A DNA stretch of 64,000 nucleotides. Origin: Pomphorhynchus laevis. Lineage: Eukaryota > Acanthocephala > Palaeacanthocephala > Echinorhynchida > Pomphorhynchidae. The translations under genes and the position numbers were made by a program. Every line of letters begins with the position of its first letter. Positions within the stretch are counted from its first letter, which is position 1. Below are positions 33,350 to 46,600 of the stretch, one piece after another. A model generated the notes under the pieces. It had not been told where the DNA came from. It did not search any database and saw only the letters and a list, made by a program, of their open reading frames with translations. The stretch is from positions 124,001 through 188,000 of the forward strand of contig WNNJ02002706.1 of assembly GCA_012934845.2 (NCBI GenBank). The letters run 5' to 3'.

Positions 33350-33360
33350 TTATTTATTTT
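33350..33360 (-). terminator. Candidate polyadenylation signal of OGT
   Basis: AATAAA on the minus strand about 190 bp past the OGT stop codon. Position is plausible for a 3' end, but AT-rich DNA produces such hexamers by chance. Confidence 0.3.
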
Positions 33361-33544
33361 GCAAACATCAACAATAGGTTTTATCATCACGCATTGGGGA
33401 AAACGATCAAACATTTCTACATAAGTGACTCAGATTAAAAATATGGCAAAACTATGAAGGAAATAAAAATCGATTATAAGGGACAAAAAATGAGTGATAG
33501 CGTTAAATGATAGTAAAACCAACCAATTAATTTATAATTTAAAC

Positions 33545-33937
33545 TCAATTTACAATATGATCAGGTGGTAATCCTTTTTCAAATCGTTCCCATATCTTGA
33601 AGAAGAGATTCTCAAAATCTTTAGTATACCTAGCTACGTCAAATAAGGGCGTTGTTAGACGAGCACGGAATACTTTTGCTCGAGTTGCAAACAGTTTATT
33701 GTGGTTATTTCCTAGCTGAACTGCGATGTTTACATACTCGTCCCAGCTGTTAGCAATAAGTTCTGGACAACCAAGTGTGGTAAGTTGTGATGCTGCCACA
33801 CGACTGGCTAGCGTTTCCTGTGGATATGTTATCATTGGCGTTCCGGCCCACAGCACATCCATACCAGTTGTATGACCATTACACAATGGAGTGTCTAGGC
33901 ATATATCAGCCAACTGACCTCTACGTACATGCTCTTC
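33545..33937 (-). CDS. OGT: OGT exon l (terminal exon)
   Basis: 393 bp, 130 codons plus TGA, acceptor TTTAG. It encodes [58 protein letters not shown] and the end PPDHIVN. The sugar-nucleotide binding block CNGHTTGMD is intact. The 4.0 kb intron before it holds gag-type LINE copy B. Confidence 0.97.
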   Translation of the reverse strand, partial: EEHVRRGQLADICLDTPLCNGHTTGMDVLWAGTPMITYPQETLASRVAASQLTTLGCPELIANSWDEYVNIAVQLGNNHNKLFATRAKVFRARLTTPLFDVARYTKDFENLFFKIWERFEKGLPPDHIVN

Positions 33938-36900
33938 CTAAATTAAAATATTCAAATATAAACAATGAACTTTATAAACTAATAATAAAACATACAAAAA
34001 GCGCATTTCCCTATCTGATAACGCAACAAAAGCATTAGAGCGAGCGATACAAAGCATTAATATATTAATTTCATTTTTAGGTATTCAGCGTTTTTTTTCA
34101 TTTTCAACGACTATCTGGATTCCTAATAGACCACTCAAGTATTACAGCGTGTTGAAACGTTAGCGCTTAGTGCTTGCGCCCTGATGATTCACTGAGTACT
34201 AACGTCAGCGCAGTATGATGTTGGTTGTTAAGTCGTGTTACAACTGATTAGTGACCATATTCGTACAGTAGTTTGCAGACACATGTTTAGGACTAAATCA
34301 TATATCAGTATAACATCCTTACATTTCACAGATTAGATGATCTGCTTTCGAAATCCGTTTAAAAAAATTGTTAGACCGCTAAAAAATATACTAATTCTAA
34401 GGAACGATTCCTGCAAATTTTTCAGTGCCTGCGACCTGATGATCCACTGAGCACTAACTTAGGCGCAGGATGATGTTTGTTGGTAGATCGTGTTGCAACT
34501 GGTTCTAAACACAATCCTATTGTTTTAATAGGATTGAAACAAATATCAGTATAACATCCTTACATTTATAATTTCACATATTGTACGTTTATATATCAAA
34601 AGGTATTTATATGTTCATGTTATAAATGTCATATTGATGATATCAAAAGCAGGATATAAGCAATTTCAATTAGAACGTTAAAAACATCAATATGAAGAGC
34701 GGTATTATCTGCAAATTTCTTGAGTATTTTTAATCGACGAAGATCGATTTCGCAAACAGATTTATCATCATGAGCAAAATAAGTGCGTTCGGACGATTAA
34801 AGGATTTGACAAATATGCAAAAAACAACAACAAATCCTCAAGCAAATATTGGCTTAAAGCAGCAAGATAGTCTTATTGCAAACAAGGTAAGTGGTTTGTT
34901 GTCTACTGGATATATCGTTGAGCAGGGCGAAATTCCCCCTGTATCTAAACTGACAAACTTAATTTGTGTTAAATTTACGGAACCTATACCAAGGAACGAT
35001 TTCAACGCCTTCCTTAGGGACTTCTCTATATGTTTTAAAGTGAAAGTTATTTTTCATTCAATAAAATATTCGAGAAAATGTGTTTTCTTCAAAAGCTACT
35101 AGAAACGTGATCTGGTAGTTCAGATGAGAACCAGCCAGCTTCGCCGATGCATGTTCAGCCAATAATAACAACAGTATGTCTGAATCAGGTCTCTTACGGC
35201 TTGTTAAGGCCAAGCACCAAGAATCAATGGATAAGATGTCCGATTTGATAAAAACATCATGTCAAAGATAGGTGAGTTTCAAAGTCCACCTACATCAGTT
35301 GCTAAATCAAAAAAACCAGAGATCAAAGAAACGGATTGCTACGTTGCCGCAGACTTTAGCCTATTTCAAAGTGGCATAGATAGGAAAATATTGGATCCTC
35401 GCGTTAAGAAATGAAGATAATGCCCATGGGGAAATGACTCCACCTGTTGAGGCTGGAAGAGAAAAGGGAAACCTTTCCGCATCTAGTTCCGACTAAGTGT
35501 AGGCGTCCCACTACAGTTACACTGGCGCAATGGAAGTAACCGAGAGCCTTTTTCACTGAATATTCTTCAGTTGAATTCGGGAGGTGCATCCGCCCTTAGG
35601 CTTAAATCTGGTAAAGATGCATATGTTATAGGCCTTTAGGGAAACGCAGTCTATCCGTCTCCCCTAGGACATTACTCGATTTATCCCTAAGCATATAATT
35701 ATCCAATTTACTCCTTATATAACCCCTTCACACTCCACTTCATAAATTCTTCTCACCCTAGTCATAAGCTCCTTAAGGTCCTCCTCTTATTAAACTACTT
35801 GTGTCTAGCCCTTTCTTGTTTAGTTATATCACTTGTTAAGAACGGTAAACGCATCAGCATAGCCAATGTCTACAACCGGCAGGGGGAGATTCACAAGAAT
35901 CGTGACCTCCTGGACCGAATGTAGGTAGCTGCTACGACATGTTACTCGTTGACTTCAACGACAGAACTGGTCGTTGGATTAAGGCAGCACTCTGCAGAGC
36001 CAGGAACGACTATCTTATTTATAAACCACCTCCCACACCTTTCATTGCTCTACAACAAATTCACGCTTCGAAATATTACTGCTTCATAGGATTTGGATCT
36101 TAAAACCCATCTGCACTGAGTAGCCGCGCCAACAGCTGACCACCATTCATGACCTAATATGCTAGCAGCTAAAGGAAGATACGTTGCTTAGAAGGAGGTT
36201 CTACTTTGATCCTATAAGAGTAGCCTTCTATCATGCAGCTATCCAACTCTTCCCCAGGATAACGAATGATAGTTTGAACGAATTTAATTCGTACGTCTCA
36301 TCGCAAGCTACCATGATCCTTTCTACTACCTTTAAAGGTCACATTTACGATCCCATTCCAACTAAACTCAAGGACTTAGTGAAAATGCTACACTCAATCT
36401 CTCTGCTTCTTTCATGCAGGTTCTCACGAATGAATATTGGAGTTCTAGGTATAGGATCCAACTGAGTAGGGACAGAATGAGCATTGCTCGTTTTAATCCC
36501 AAGAAGAAAAAGTTTGCCTGCTGGCGGAAGAGGGCATCGGTTTGGATTGGTGACGTAGTCCTTGATCGAGTCTTGGAAGAGTCATAGCCCTACATAATTA
36601 TGGAGCCACGTTTTCTCTTCAGCCAATCCTGAGTTGGGGTGACTTCAGGAGCAGGGACTTACCTCTTACGGATATCCTTAACTCATAGGGCCCACTTCTT
36701 GGCACCTCCAAATCAGTCGCTCTACTCTCTTCTCGAGTTTGTCAGCCGATCAAAGAAGAGATTTGGTCATCAGAATGCTTTTAGCCCCACCATCCGATGT
36801 AGCCAGCACCAATTGTGGTCGACGTATATTTTTATCGAAGAAAAAATCGGTTTCATGTTCCAAAAACCTGCGGCCCATTTCGATTCAAAATTCCCTCATC

Positions 36901-39900
36901 TCCATCTACGAAAAAGCGCTTGTGCGTAGAATCCGCGACCATTTTAGTAGGCGCAACTTAATCCCACCGAGTTTTTATGTGTTTGTCAAAGGTCGCTCGG
37001 TTCATTAAGCAATTGTCAAGTGCATCAGTTTTGTCAGGATAACAGTCATCAGCTTGTTGTGGCTGTTTTTCTTGACATTGTTGCATTTGACCCCATATCA
37101 ATTCCCTTTGTTATCTTTTCTCTCAGTCCCTTGGGCTTACCGCGAGAATTGTTAACAGAGTGAAGATACTGCTGTACACCAAGTGGTACTACTAAGAAGA
37201 CGACCCTCATGCACGTCAATTCTACCCTATTAAGGTCTCTTCAAGGTATTAAAACGTGATAAACATCTCGTGGTATCCGCTGATGATACCACATCCCCGT
37301 TTTATTGACGCAAGTGTGAAGATGGTCTCTTCCAATCTTATTTTAAATTCCAAAAAATCGCAAAACCACTACCTTCACAAGTCGAGTAAATATCTGGGAT
37401 CCACAATTACGGTGTACTAATCGGCGAAAGCTGACCTAAATAGACTTAAACGTATCACGGAAAGAGTTAGGTGGCACTGATACGGGCCCAACGTCTGTCA
37501 TTGAATGTGAAAACCCAAGTACGCAATTGGGGTACTCGGGCTATCCCGGGATAAGTCTTCTTCTCTAGAGGACATCGCCCAGAGCAAAGGCTAAGGTTTC
37601 TCATGCTCCTCATTTCGAAATTACCAATCATAGTCCGCCTCGACTAGACTTTCAGGGATGAGAGGCCCCAAATGGTTTAGTCGGAAAGGGACTCGCTGAT
37701 GCGGCCGGGGGCTCAGATCCATCTCGACATAAGGCCGTGAAATGTTGAAATTTCACGAAGTTGTGTTTGACAAATATTAAAGGTAACAATTTATCCTAGA
37801 TCTTATTCTTACAAGTCAAAACTAGTGCATTAACTTGTAGCTTAAGAATCTTTTGCTTTTACAAAAAAAATATATAAATTTTTAAAAAAATTTTCAATCG
37901 TCAATTTTGTAAATAATTTAACAAATTGTGTATTGCTTAACGAGTAATTTATATAATGATATTTTAAACATGTTTACCTTGGGAGCTACGTCAGAAAATA
38001 TTAATCTGTTCGCTGAGACATCATGTTTTGACGCGAATTCAATCAGATTCTTAGTTCCTGCAGACGGAAAGCTCAGCAACCACAATACGCCATTAGGTAC
38101 AGCATTTAATATCTAATGTAAAAATTAGTTGTTTTACTAAAAATAAATGTAAAAATACCTTGCACCATGCTATCATTGTCGGTGGATCAATTTTGTATAG
38201 TTGGTTAAAATTGCAGAATACAACAGAGTCTTCTGGAAGATGGTATTGTGCCCTAGACGTAACTAGTACATTTTTTGGAACCAGCTCCCCGCTGGCCTCC
38301 TTGGTTTGCTGAACCCTGCCAACTTGGGCAACGACTCCGTCAAGATTTAGTAAAGCCGCTTTACCTGTCTGGATCGTAGGGGATATTAAACTTTGCATAC
38401 TAGATGCCACTTCAATAACTGGTGTAACGTTGCGATATCCTTCGGCTAAAGTCACCATTATAGCCTATGAGATAAACAGAGTTGGCAAGTTAATATCAAA
38501 AAGCGAAAATTATAAATGAAAATTCATTTTTTCAATAATACAGGTGATGACAGTTTTTGCTTTAGTTTAAATATTTACTTTAAATATGTCTGCATATAAT
38601 AATAGCAAATAATAATTGTTGTTTGCAATCAATAATTGTAAATACAGAAATCTATAATGTTTTTAATTTTTATTTTAAAATTTTGTTTTTCTTTAAGAGA
38701 AAATATATCATTAAAAATGTCACTTATAATTTTTAGAAACATTTCAATTTTTGTTGCATATAAATATAATCAAATATTAAATGTTTAATATTAACTACTT
38801 GATCATTCATCCAATTACTATATGAAATAAAATACAATTTTATGATGTTGAATTAAGGAAATTGTATCAATTGTCTGCTTTAGAGGTTCTTAGTGGTCTA
38901 TCATGGGTGGATATTTACCTCCTATGATAAATATGGGAGGATATTTATCTTCAATATATTTATTTATCTTAAATTTCTTTAATATTTATCTTTATACCTA
39001 TCATGGGAGGATATTATCTCTTTAATATCGTGAATAATTTTATAGCAGCAAATTTGTGTTTAATGATCAGCTTTCATTATACGAGGAAAGCAATAATTTC
39101 ATCTTTTTCACTTATGAAACACGACGTTCGAGTTACTATTTCCTTAACTGAATTTCACGATTTTGTTACAAACAATTGGCACTTCTCTAATAAATAAAGC
39201 ACAACAACATTTTAAACTTTTCAAAGAATACGAAACAGGAAATTTCTAGATGCTTAAGGTTCACTCAAAAATTACTTAATAATTAATTAATAATTATTAA
39301 TTAATTGTTAATTAATGCAACTAAATTTAAATTTTTCTGCAATTAAATCCCCCTACTCACGGGCATTTACTACTTAATTCAGTTCAGTTTCTTAAATATT
39401 GTGAAATTGAATTTGGTTCAACTCAATTATTTCTATACAGAAATATATATATATTTATATTCGATACAAGCGATCGATTATTAGCTATAAAATCGATATT
39501 TAATTTCAGATTCAACACTTGATTTCAATTGTACTTAATTTAGACTTACTTTGCTAGATTTGCTAATAACAGCAGATAGATCTGTTGCGTTGATTACATT
39601 TTTGTTCTCAAACGATGTAGCGCATTTGTGAATATCATCTTTTATCACAACTTTTTCAGTCATATGACTAAACATTTGTCGATGATCTCCTAGAAAGAAT
39701 GTGTTCGGCATCCATGCAAGTTTCTCCGAGTATTGAACGGCCAGACTCATAGGTGATGTAATGCTATCTGTAATTATGTAATCCATATATGATGCACCGC
39801 TTGTATTAGGATAACCAAGCCACATTACCTAAATGTACAGTTGAAATAAACGTATAGTCAAACGTAAAAAATCAGATGCAAAGTTAAATGTTATACCATT

Positions 39901-42900
39901 AAAAGTTACTGTTAATAAAATACCGATAAAACATAATAAAGTTAATAAATAAAAAAATATCTTTATTTAGACCAATTTAAAGTTATCTAATCTCTTAAAT
40001 TACATTAATCTCGTAAATTGCAAATTAAATTATAATATAAATGAAAATATAAATATAATAAAAATTTTGAACAGTTTCAATAAACGCTTAAACCTATCGA
40101 TACCGAAAAATCAATATTTTCAAAATTTAACTATAAGAACATCACAAAACGATTATAGCATTTAGGTATTTAGTTAAATTACCTGTATTGGTGCTGGCTT
40201 CATTGCAAAAATTTCGTTACGAGCTCCACGAGTGTAACCATTCAAATTTACTAGAATATCTATTTCATCCTGATATATCTTTTGTGCCGCCTGAGCGAAA
40301 CATGGAATCTAAAAGCGAATATCAGCATTTACTGAATGGAAAATTTTTTCATCTATTTTAATGCGCTAACGATTAAAACGAATTAATAAAAAATCAATTA
40401 AAACGTATAAACTTTAATTAATTTTAAAATTAGTTAAAAATTAAATTACTAAAACGCAAACGGAATGATTTGTCGAGGAACTGTAGTCATGATAGTGTCG
40501 CAGGATAAATAATCTATTTTAATTAATGGGATTTCGGATAGTATGAGACAATGGAATAAGTGGGGAATAGAAATAGTTGGTTATACAATAAAAAGAGTCG
40601 TTACAATATTTACAGCGATTCAAAGATCATGACAAAGCGCAAATCGTAAGATCCATTCAAAAGAATCGATTCGAAAGATCGATTCAAAAGATTATGAAGA
40701 GAGCAAAGTAAAAATTGTAACACGGAACTCTAGTTTTGCTCAAGCAAACCGAATGACATTTTTGACAGTCACAAAGGAAATTTAGTTATTCTGTAACTAG
40801 ATAAAAGTTAAAGAGAAATTATTGTGCTGTACAAAGAGTGAATCATTGATTCATTTAGTCTCAATCTCGTACTTTGAGAAATTTATGTCGAATTAATGCC
40901 ATGAAATTATGGTCATTAAAATGAGTATTTATTTTCAACATTTTATAATCAGAAAATTTTGAATATTCTACATATGGATATATATGTGGAATATATTATT
41001 TAAAAATATCTAAATGAAAATAAATTATTTGACATCTTTGATCCGCACGCTTTCAGCTATAATTAATTTTTTTTTAGAAAACCACATTGAAAGGTTTTAT
41101 AAAAAACCTCATCAGCTAGATGTTCATCAACACCAAAGTCACTACTTTAATAATCTACAAAAATTTAAAAAATAAGATAATCGATTTAATTAAATTCTTT
41201 CAAAGTATATATCGTCATAAATTTATCGTCATAAGCGATAAATTCATTAAAATTGCAATACTCCATAGAGAGATCGACATTTTTCTGATATTTGTTGTTG
41301 AATAGAACAAATGAAGAGAACGAATTTTCTCTTAAAAATTTTAAAGATCTCTACAAAGTAAAGATCTCTCTAAAAAGAGAGATTTTTTAGAGAGATCTAA
41401 AATGATTTCTCTAAAAAAGAGATATCGTTTTTGTTACTATTTTAGATTACTAAATTTATTTACTATTTTATTTACTATTTACTATTTTGTTACATTTTAG
41501 ATCTCTCTAAAAAGTAACAAATATTTCTTACCTTCGATAAATCATAGAAATGCTCAGCTTCGTTATTTATTTTGGATCGAAATGTTGTGCCATCATCTCC
41601 ACTCAGAGCATAACAAAAGATCTAAAATAATTGTACAGTTAATCAATGTTTTATTTCAAAATGGTACACAAGAAATTGAAAGTTCGTCATAATTATTTTA
41701 TTACTTTATTGCAACGCTCGGACGAAACATTCAGAAGGCTTTTGGCCGAAACCTCTCCGTTCCTGATCGAAACTCGATTCGGCTATATACTTTATAGCCG
41801 AATCAATATAGCCTTCCGTATACTTAATATCTTCCGTATATTTTATATCTTCCGTATGTAAAAGAACAAGATACTAGATAATAAATTTCATCACGGGAAA
41901 TACGTCATTAGTATGTATTTGACCCCCGCTGCTGTTGGATTGTGGAATGGGGACCAAACATGATAACATAGCTGATGACCTCTTATTCTTATTCTGATAC
42001 ATTGTATGTTATTTGTTAGTCAATTCAAAACAATTGACTTTTATTTTAAATTTTAATTATTAATTCTATCGTTATATAAAAAGCGATATATATCGTTATT
42101 TTTTTATATCAAAAAGGTACACAAGAAATTGCAAGTTTGTCATAATCATTTTATTACAAAAAGATTTGTATTTTGTCAGAGAAATGAAATAATTTTTATA
42201 AATAGAAAGACTAGTAGTTTAAAAAAATATTTTCCTGTAAATTATCAGCAGAATACGGTCTGGGAAAAATATAATTCTATTGATATTCAATGTAAGCAGT
42301 TAATTACTTAGATAAAAAATCAGTTGAAAATGGAATTAGCAAAACCTTTTAAAACGGATTTTTTTCGTAAATTTTTTGTAGTAGAGCAAATGATGGTTTA
42401 AATAAAAGTTCAAATATTCCTAATATGGTGTCGTGGAATATTAATGTCGTTAACTCTTGGAAAATATCCCCTGCCTGTGTCGTTGCTTGTTCGAATGTTG
42501 TTTTTGATTTAAATGAAATAGACGTTAAACACAGTATAAAAAGACATTAATTTTAATGATGCATTTTAATAATTTAATATTTTAAATTATTAAATGTTTA
42601 AATAATTTTCCTTTATGGTGCAAAAGTATAAAAAACAATAGAGATAGCAATTACTAAATAACCTACGATCAATGACTCGTAGTATATTTGCACCTATAGC
42701 AGGTGAATTTCTAATAAACGTTGGTCGAAAGATACTTCTCGAAAACACTTCGTATCAAAAATATTTCGAAATACATCCAAACGCATTCGATAAGTGTAAT
42801 AAAGTGCAATATCTCATTCGAATCAAAAAATGCACTCAAAGAATTGGCGAACAATACTGACTTAGTAATGAGGCCTGCGGACAAAGGAGGTAAAGACGTA

Positions 42901-43620
42901 ATCTGGGACCGTAGAATGTATATTTCCGAGTGTACGACAAATAGAAACATACTCGTACAAAAATATAACAATGGCAGAACATATAAACAATGTTAAAAAA
43001 TTAACAAATACAATTTCGAAACATTTCAAAAAGGAGGAACGTCATAAAATTCTAGTTAACAAACCGAAGCCAGAACATATGTATCTGCTCCCTAAAAAAA
43101 TAAACACAAAAAACCGTGCCGTTGCAGACAAATCATTAATAACAAAGGGACAGTAACAGAAAAGCTGGCAAAATATGTACATAGAATTACACCCCATATT
43201 AACAAAGCGTTCAGAATACCTGAAGAGTACTGATGAATTCTTAAGTAAATTTGCAAGCGTTCTGGTAATGTTTTCGTAACAACATTGGATATATAATCAT
43301 TGTACACATCCATAAAAATAGAAATCGGGCTAGAAACAATCAAGCGATGGTTGATAAGAGAATCGTGGGATTCCGAAGATCTCGGTTGCATGTTGAAATT
43401 GTTAGACATAATTTTGAAATCTAACACGTTTGACTTTGAAGGACATCTATATCTTCAAACAGTAAGCACGGCAATGGGAAGTCATATTGTCCTAGTCTTT
43501 GCCGGCCTTTATGTGGCTGACATCGAAGAACATCATATCGAGCACACTGAATCTAGGCCATTATTGTGTGCAATATATATGACATTTTTCTGGTCTTTAC
43601 CGGTTCACAAAGTTTTCCTC

Positions 43621-43694
<74 letters not shown>

Positions 43695-46600
43695 TTTTCA
43701 AATTGTAACACCAGCAAAAACAAAGTAAATGTATTTTTTTACGTTTCGGCGTTCACGCCTTTATCAATTGTAAGTAGTTGTTAGTTAGCAGCTAAGAATT
43801 TCAATCTATATATACAGATTATATATTTCAATATATAGATATATATTTCAATATATATACTCGTACAAAAATATAACATACTCGTACAAAAATATAACAA
43901 TGGCAGAACATATAAACAATGTTAAAAAATTAACAAATACAATATTAACAAAGTGATATATATACGTTGAAAGTATCAATATATTAACAGGGTTATTTGA
44001 ACCACAGCTTGGGATCCTTGTTTAGAATATTGAATTGTGCTACTGACGAAGGGGTAACCCGAAAACGTTTTTAAATAAAATTGCAAAAGAAACTTGGTTT
44101 AATTTTATATACTTACCTAGTTTGATATATATATGTATATATATGACATTTTTCTGATTCGGGAACATGGAGAAGAAAAATTGAAACAATTTATTGACGG
44201 ATTTTTTAAAGAAAGTGAACTCGAATTTACGCGTACTGAGAAGAAAAAGTCGTGTTTTCTGATTCAACGGCTCAAGTAAGCTTCTTTGATATCAAGATAT
44301 AAAAAGATAAAAATGGAATATGGCGCACAACGCTACATAGGAAGTTTACAGGATCCATAACCATCCTGCACGCAAACAGTTGCGTACCCGCCAAAATAAA
44401 AAGGTTAGCAGTGTGTAATGAGCTATTGCGAATAAATAAAATATGCGAAAAAGAAGATGAATACGAAAATCAAAAGGAAATACTGCATGCTGAATAACGC
44501 CATAGCGGGTATACTAAGACAAAGTGATATTGGTATACAAAGTGATACTAAGACAAATCCGCGAAGTAGAAAGGATCGAGAGAGTAAAATTGTTAAAAAA
44601 AGCGACCAAACAAAAGTGAAGACGACACAAAAAGATTTTACGCACCCTTCGCATTTAACCCATCCTTCCGAAACTTACAAAAAGATATAAACTAAGCGAC
44701 CAAATGAATTGATTCTACTATTAAGAAAATGATAAGGCAACCTCATATTGCGTTCCGCAGTAGCGAAACTATAGAAGCATATTGAAATTCCCCAAATATG
44801 GGCCAGACAAAGGAATAAGTGGTCCATGTGGAAAACCTAGATGTAAGTGTTGCGATGAAATAACGCTAGCCAAATCGTTTAATAGTACAATAACAATAAA
44901 ACACACAACGTTAAGGATAATGTAAATTGTAAAAGTAAACATTTAATATATTGCTGTAAGTACATAAAATGTCATATGGCCTACATTGGTCAAACCAGTT
45001 GTGAGATGCACATTCGGGCCCTTACACGGAGATCTAACTTTTTACATACACGCAACAAGAACGATGGAGCAGTAAAACATTGTGTCGATAATCTCGAGAA
45101 CAGCACGGAAACCATCATAATAAAAACAGATATTCTCGACGACAAGAAACAAAAAGAACATGAACTATATTGGATCGGCCAGTTAATTACTGACAAACAG
45201 CTCAATACGAAAGATATCTACCATCTGCCTTAAAATCAAACATATACTCCTTCATTGTCGAAATTTTTTCCAGACATTTGACATGTCACATTGTAAATAT
45301 AATAATGTTCCACACAAATCTGTAGAAACTGACAAGCTTTTTTGAGAAAGCGAAACCCGTTTTTATAAATAAAGGGCATTTCATTTTGGCGAATTAAAAA
45401 GCAGTGTCTACATAAATAAATATATATAACTTTTGTGATCGCCTGTGGACCTGAAGGTCGTCTTGTAATAATCATCCTTGTGATTAATCTTTCTAAACTG
45501 TGGTGGAGGATCCCTGAGCTCTCTTAGAATCTGGACCCTACTGATGAAGCTAAAAGAGCAGAAGCCGGTCCAGAGATTTAATTGCTGATGGACTGTGATG
45601 GTTTCCAATACCTAGTTATGTCCGTTTTCCCCTGTCTAATAATTAGTAACAAATATAATGCCGTATCGCTCTGCGATACGTGGACAGGCTCTAACAATAT
45701 TCATATATATGAATTAGAACCGAAAAAATAAACAAATATTATTCCAAGAGTGTGCAAATTAAAAGATTTCGGCTGTTTACCGAAGCCTTTGTCAGCAATA
45801 CTCCTTTTAAAAAGTGTTGAAAAAAATACATATGATGAATATATATAATGACATATATATGATGGAAGCGTCCTATCAGATGTCCCGAAGGCAGTTCATC
45901 TCATCACCAGAATATATATTATTTTCATATATATGTATATATAAGGTAAGTCCGCTGTGCGGAATTAAACAACGACCAGGATTTCGAATGGAATTCGTAA
46001 TGTATTCAATGTAGTTTCCGATTTAAATTGGTTATGATTAACGAAGTGCAGGCTCTATGTCACTCTATGACGACCACTTCAGCATCGAAATGATGGAGTA
46101 CTCGGCAACACTCATCAGTAGAATCACTAGTCGTTTCGGTTGCCTGTGTGTCAGTAAAAGAAGACATTTCCGACATATGTATAAACGTCTGAGGATTTCA
46201 ATCTCGAACCAGAACATTATATTTGCTGTGGAAACTATCCTTATCTACTCAGCAGAGATTGTTGCTAACTGTTCGCTTCACTCGTTTAATCCAAAACTGG
46301 ATTCGGCATATATAAGTTAGGTTCGGTGTGCAGAATGAAAAACGGTCAGGAGTCCGAATAGAATTCGTAATGTTTTCAATGTTTGTAATTTATTAATTAT
46401 TAATGAATAATAATTAATAATATTATTAAATCAATAAGAGATGAATATTGAGAAATCTAAAATTATAAAATTCCGTAAGGAAGGCCCAATTCGCCGGTCA
46501 GACCAGCTATTACTTAATAATCACTCTCTAGAATTCTGTAAGAACTACAACTACTTAGGTATTCTGCTTTCATCCAGATAGTCATTCCAACTTCATCTTA

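Larger units (their letters stand above)
42300..45610 (+). mobile_element. Penelope-like element in the OGT f-g intron (decayed)
   Basis: Plus strand, antisense to OGT. It has RT fingers (42720-43160), RT palm (43190-43615), a (TA)n expansion (43623-43691), connector (44457-44690) and GIY-YIG endonuclease (44760-45233), followed by a tail with hammerhead-like folds. This is the complete PLE domain order, RT then GIY-YIG. A piece of RT sequence (42950-43015) is duplicated at 43860-43950. Many frame breaks exist. Confidence 0.88.

Noticed and set aside
34165-34500. CTGATGAT...CACTGAG phrases as hammerheads
   Set aside because: No GAAA follows at a suitable distance and the flanking arms do not form the three helices in either copy.
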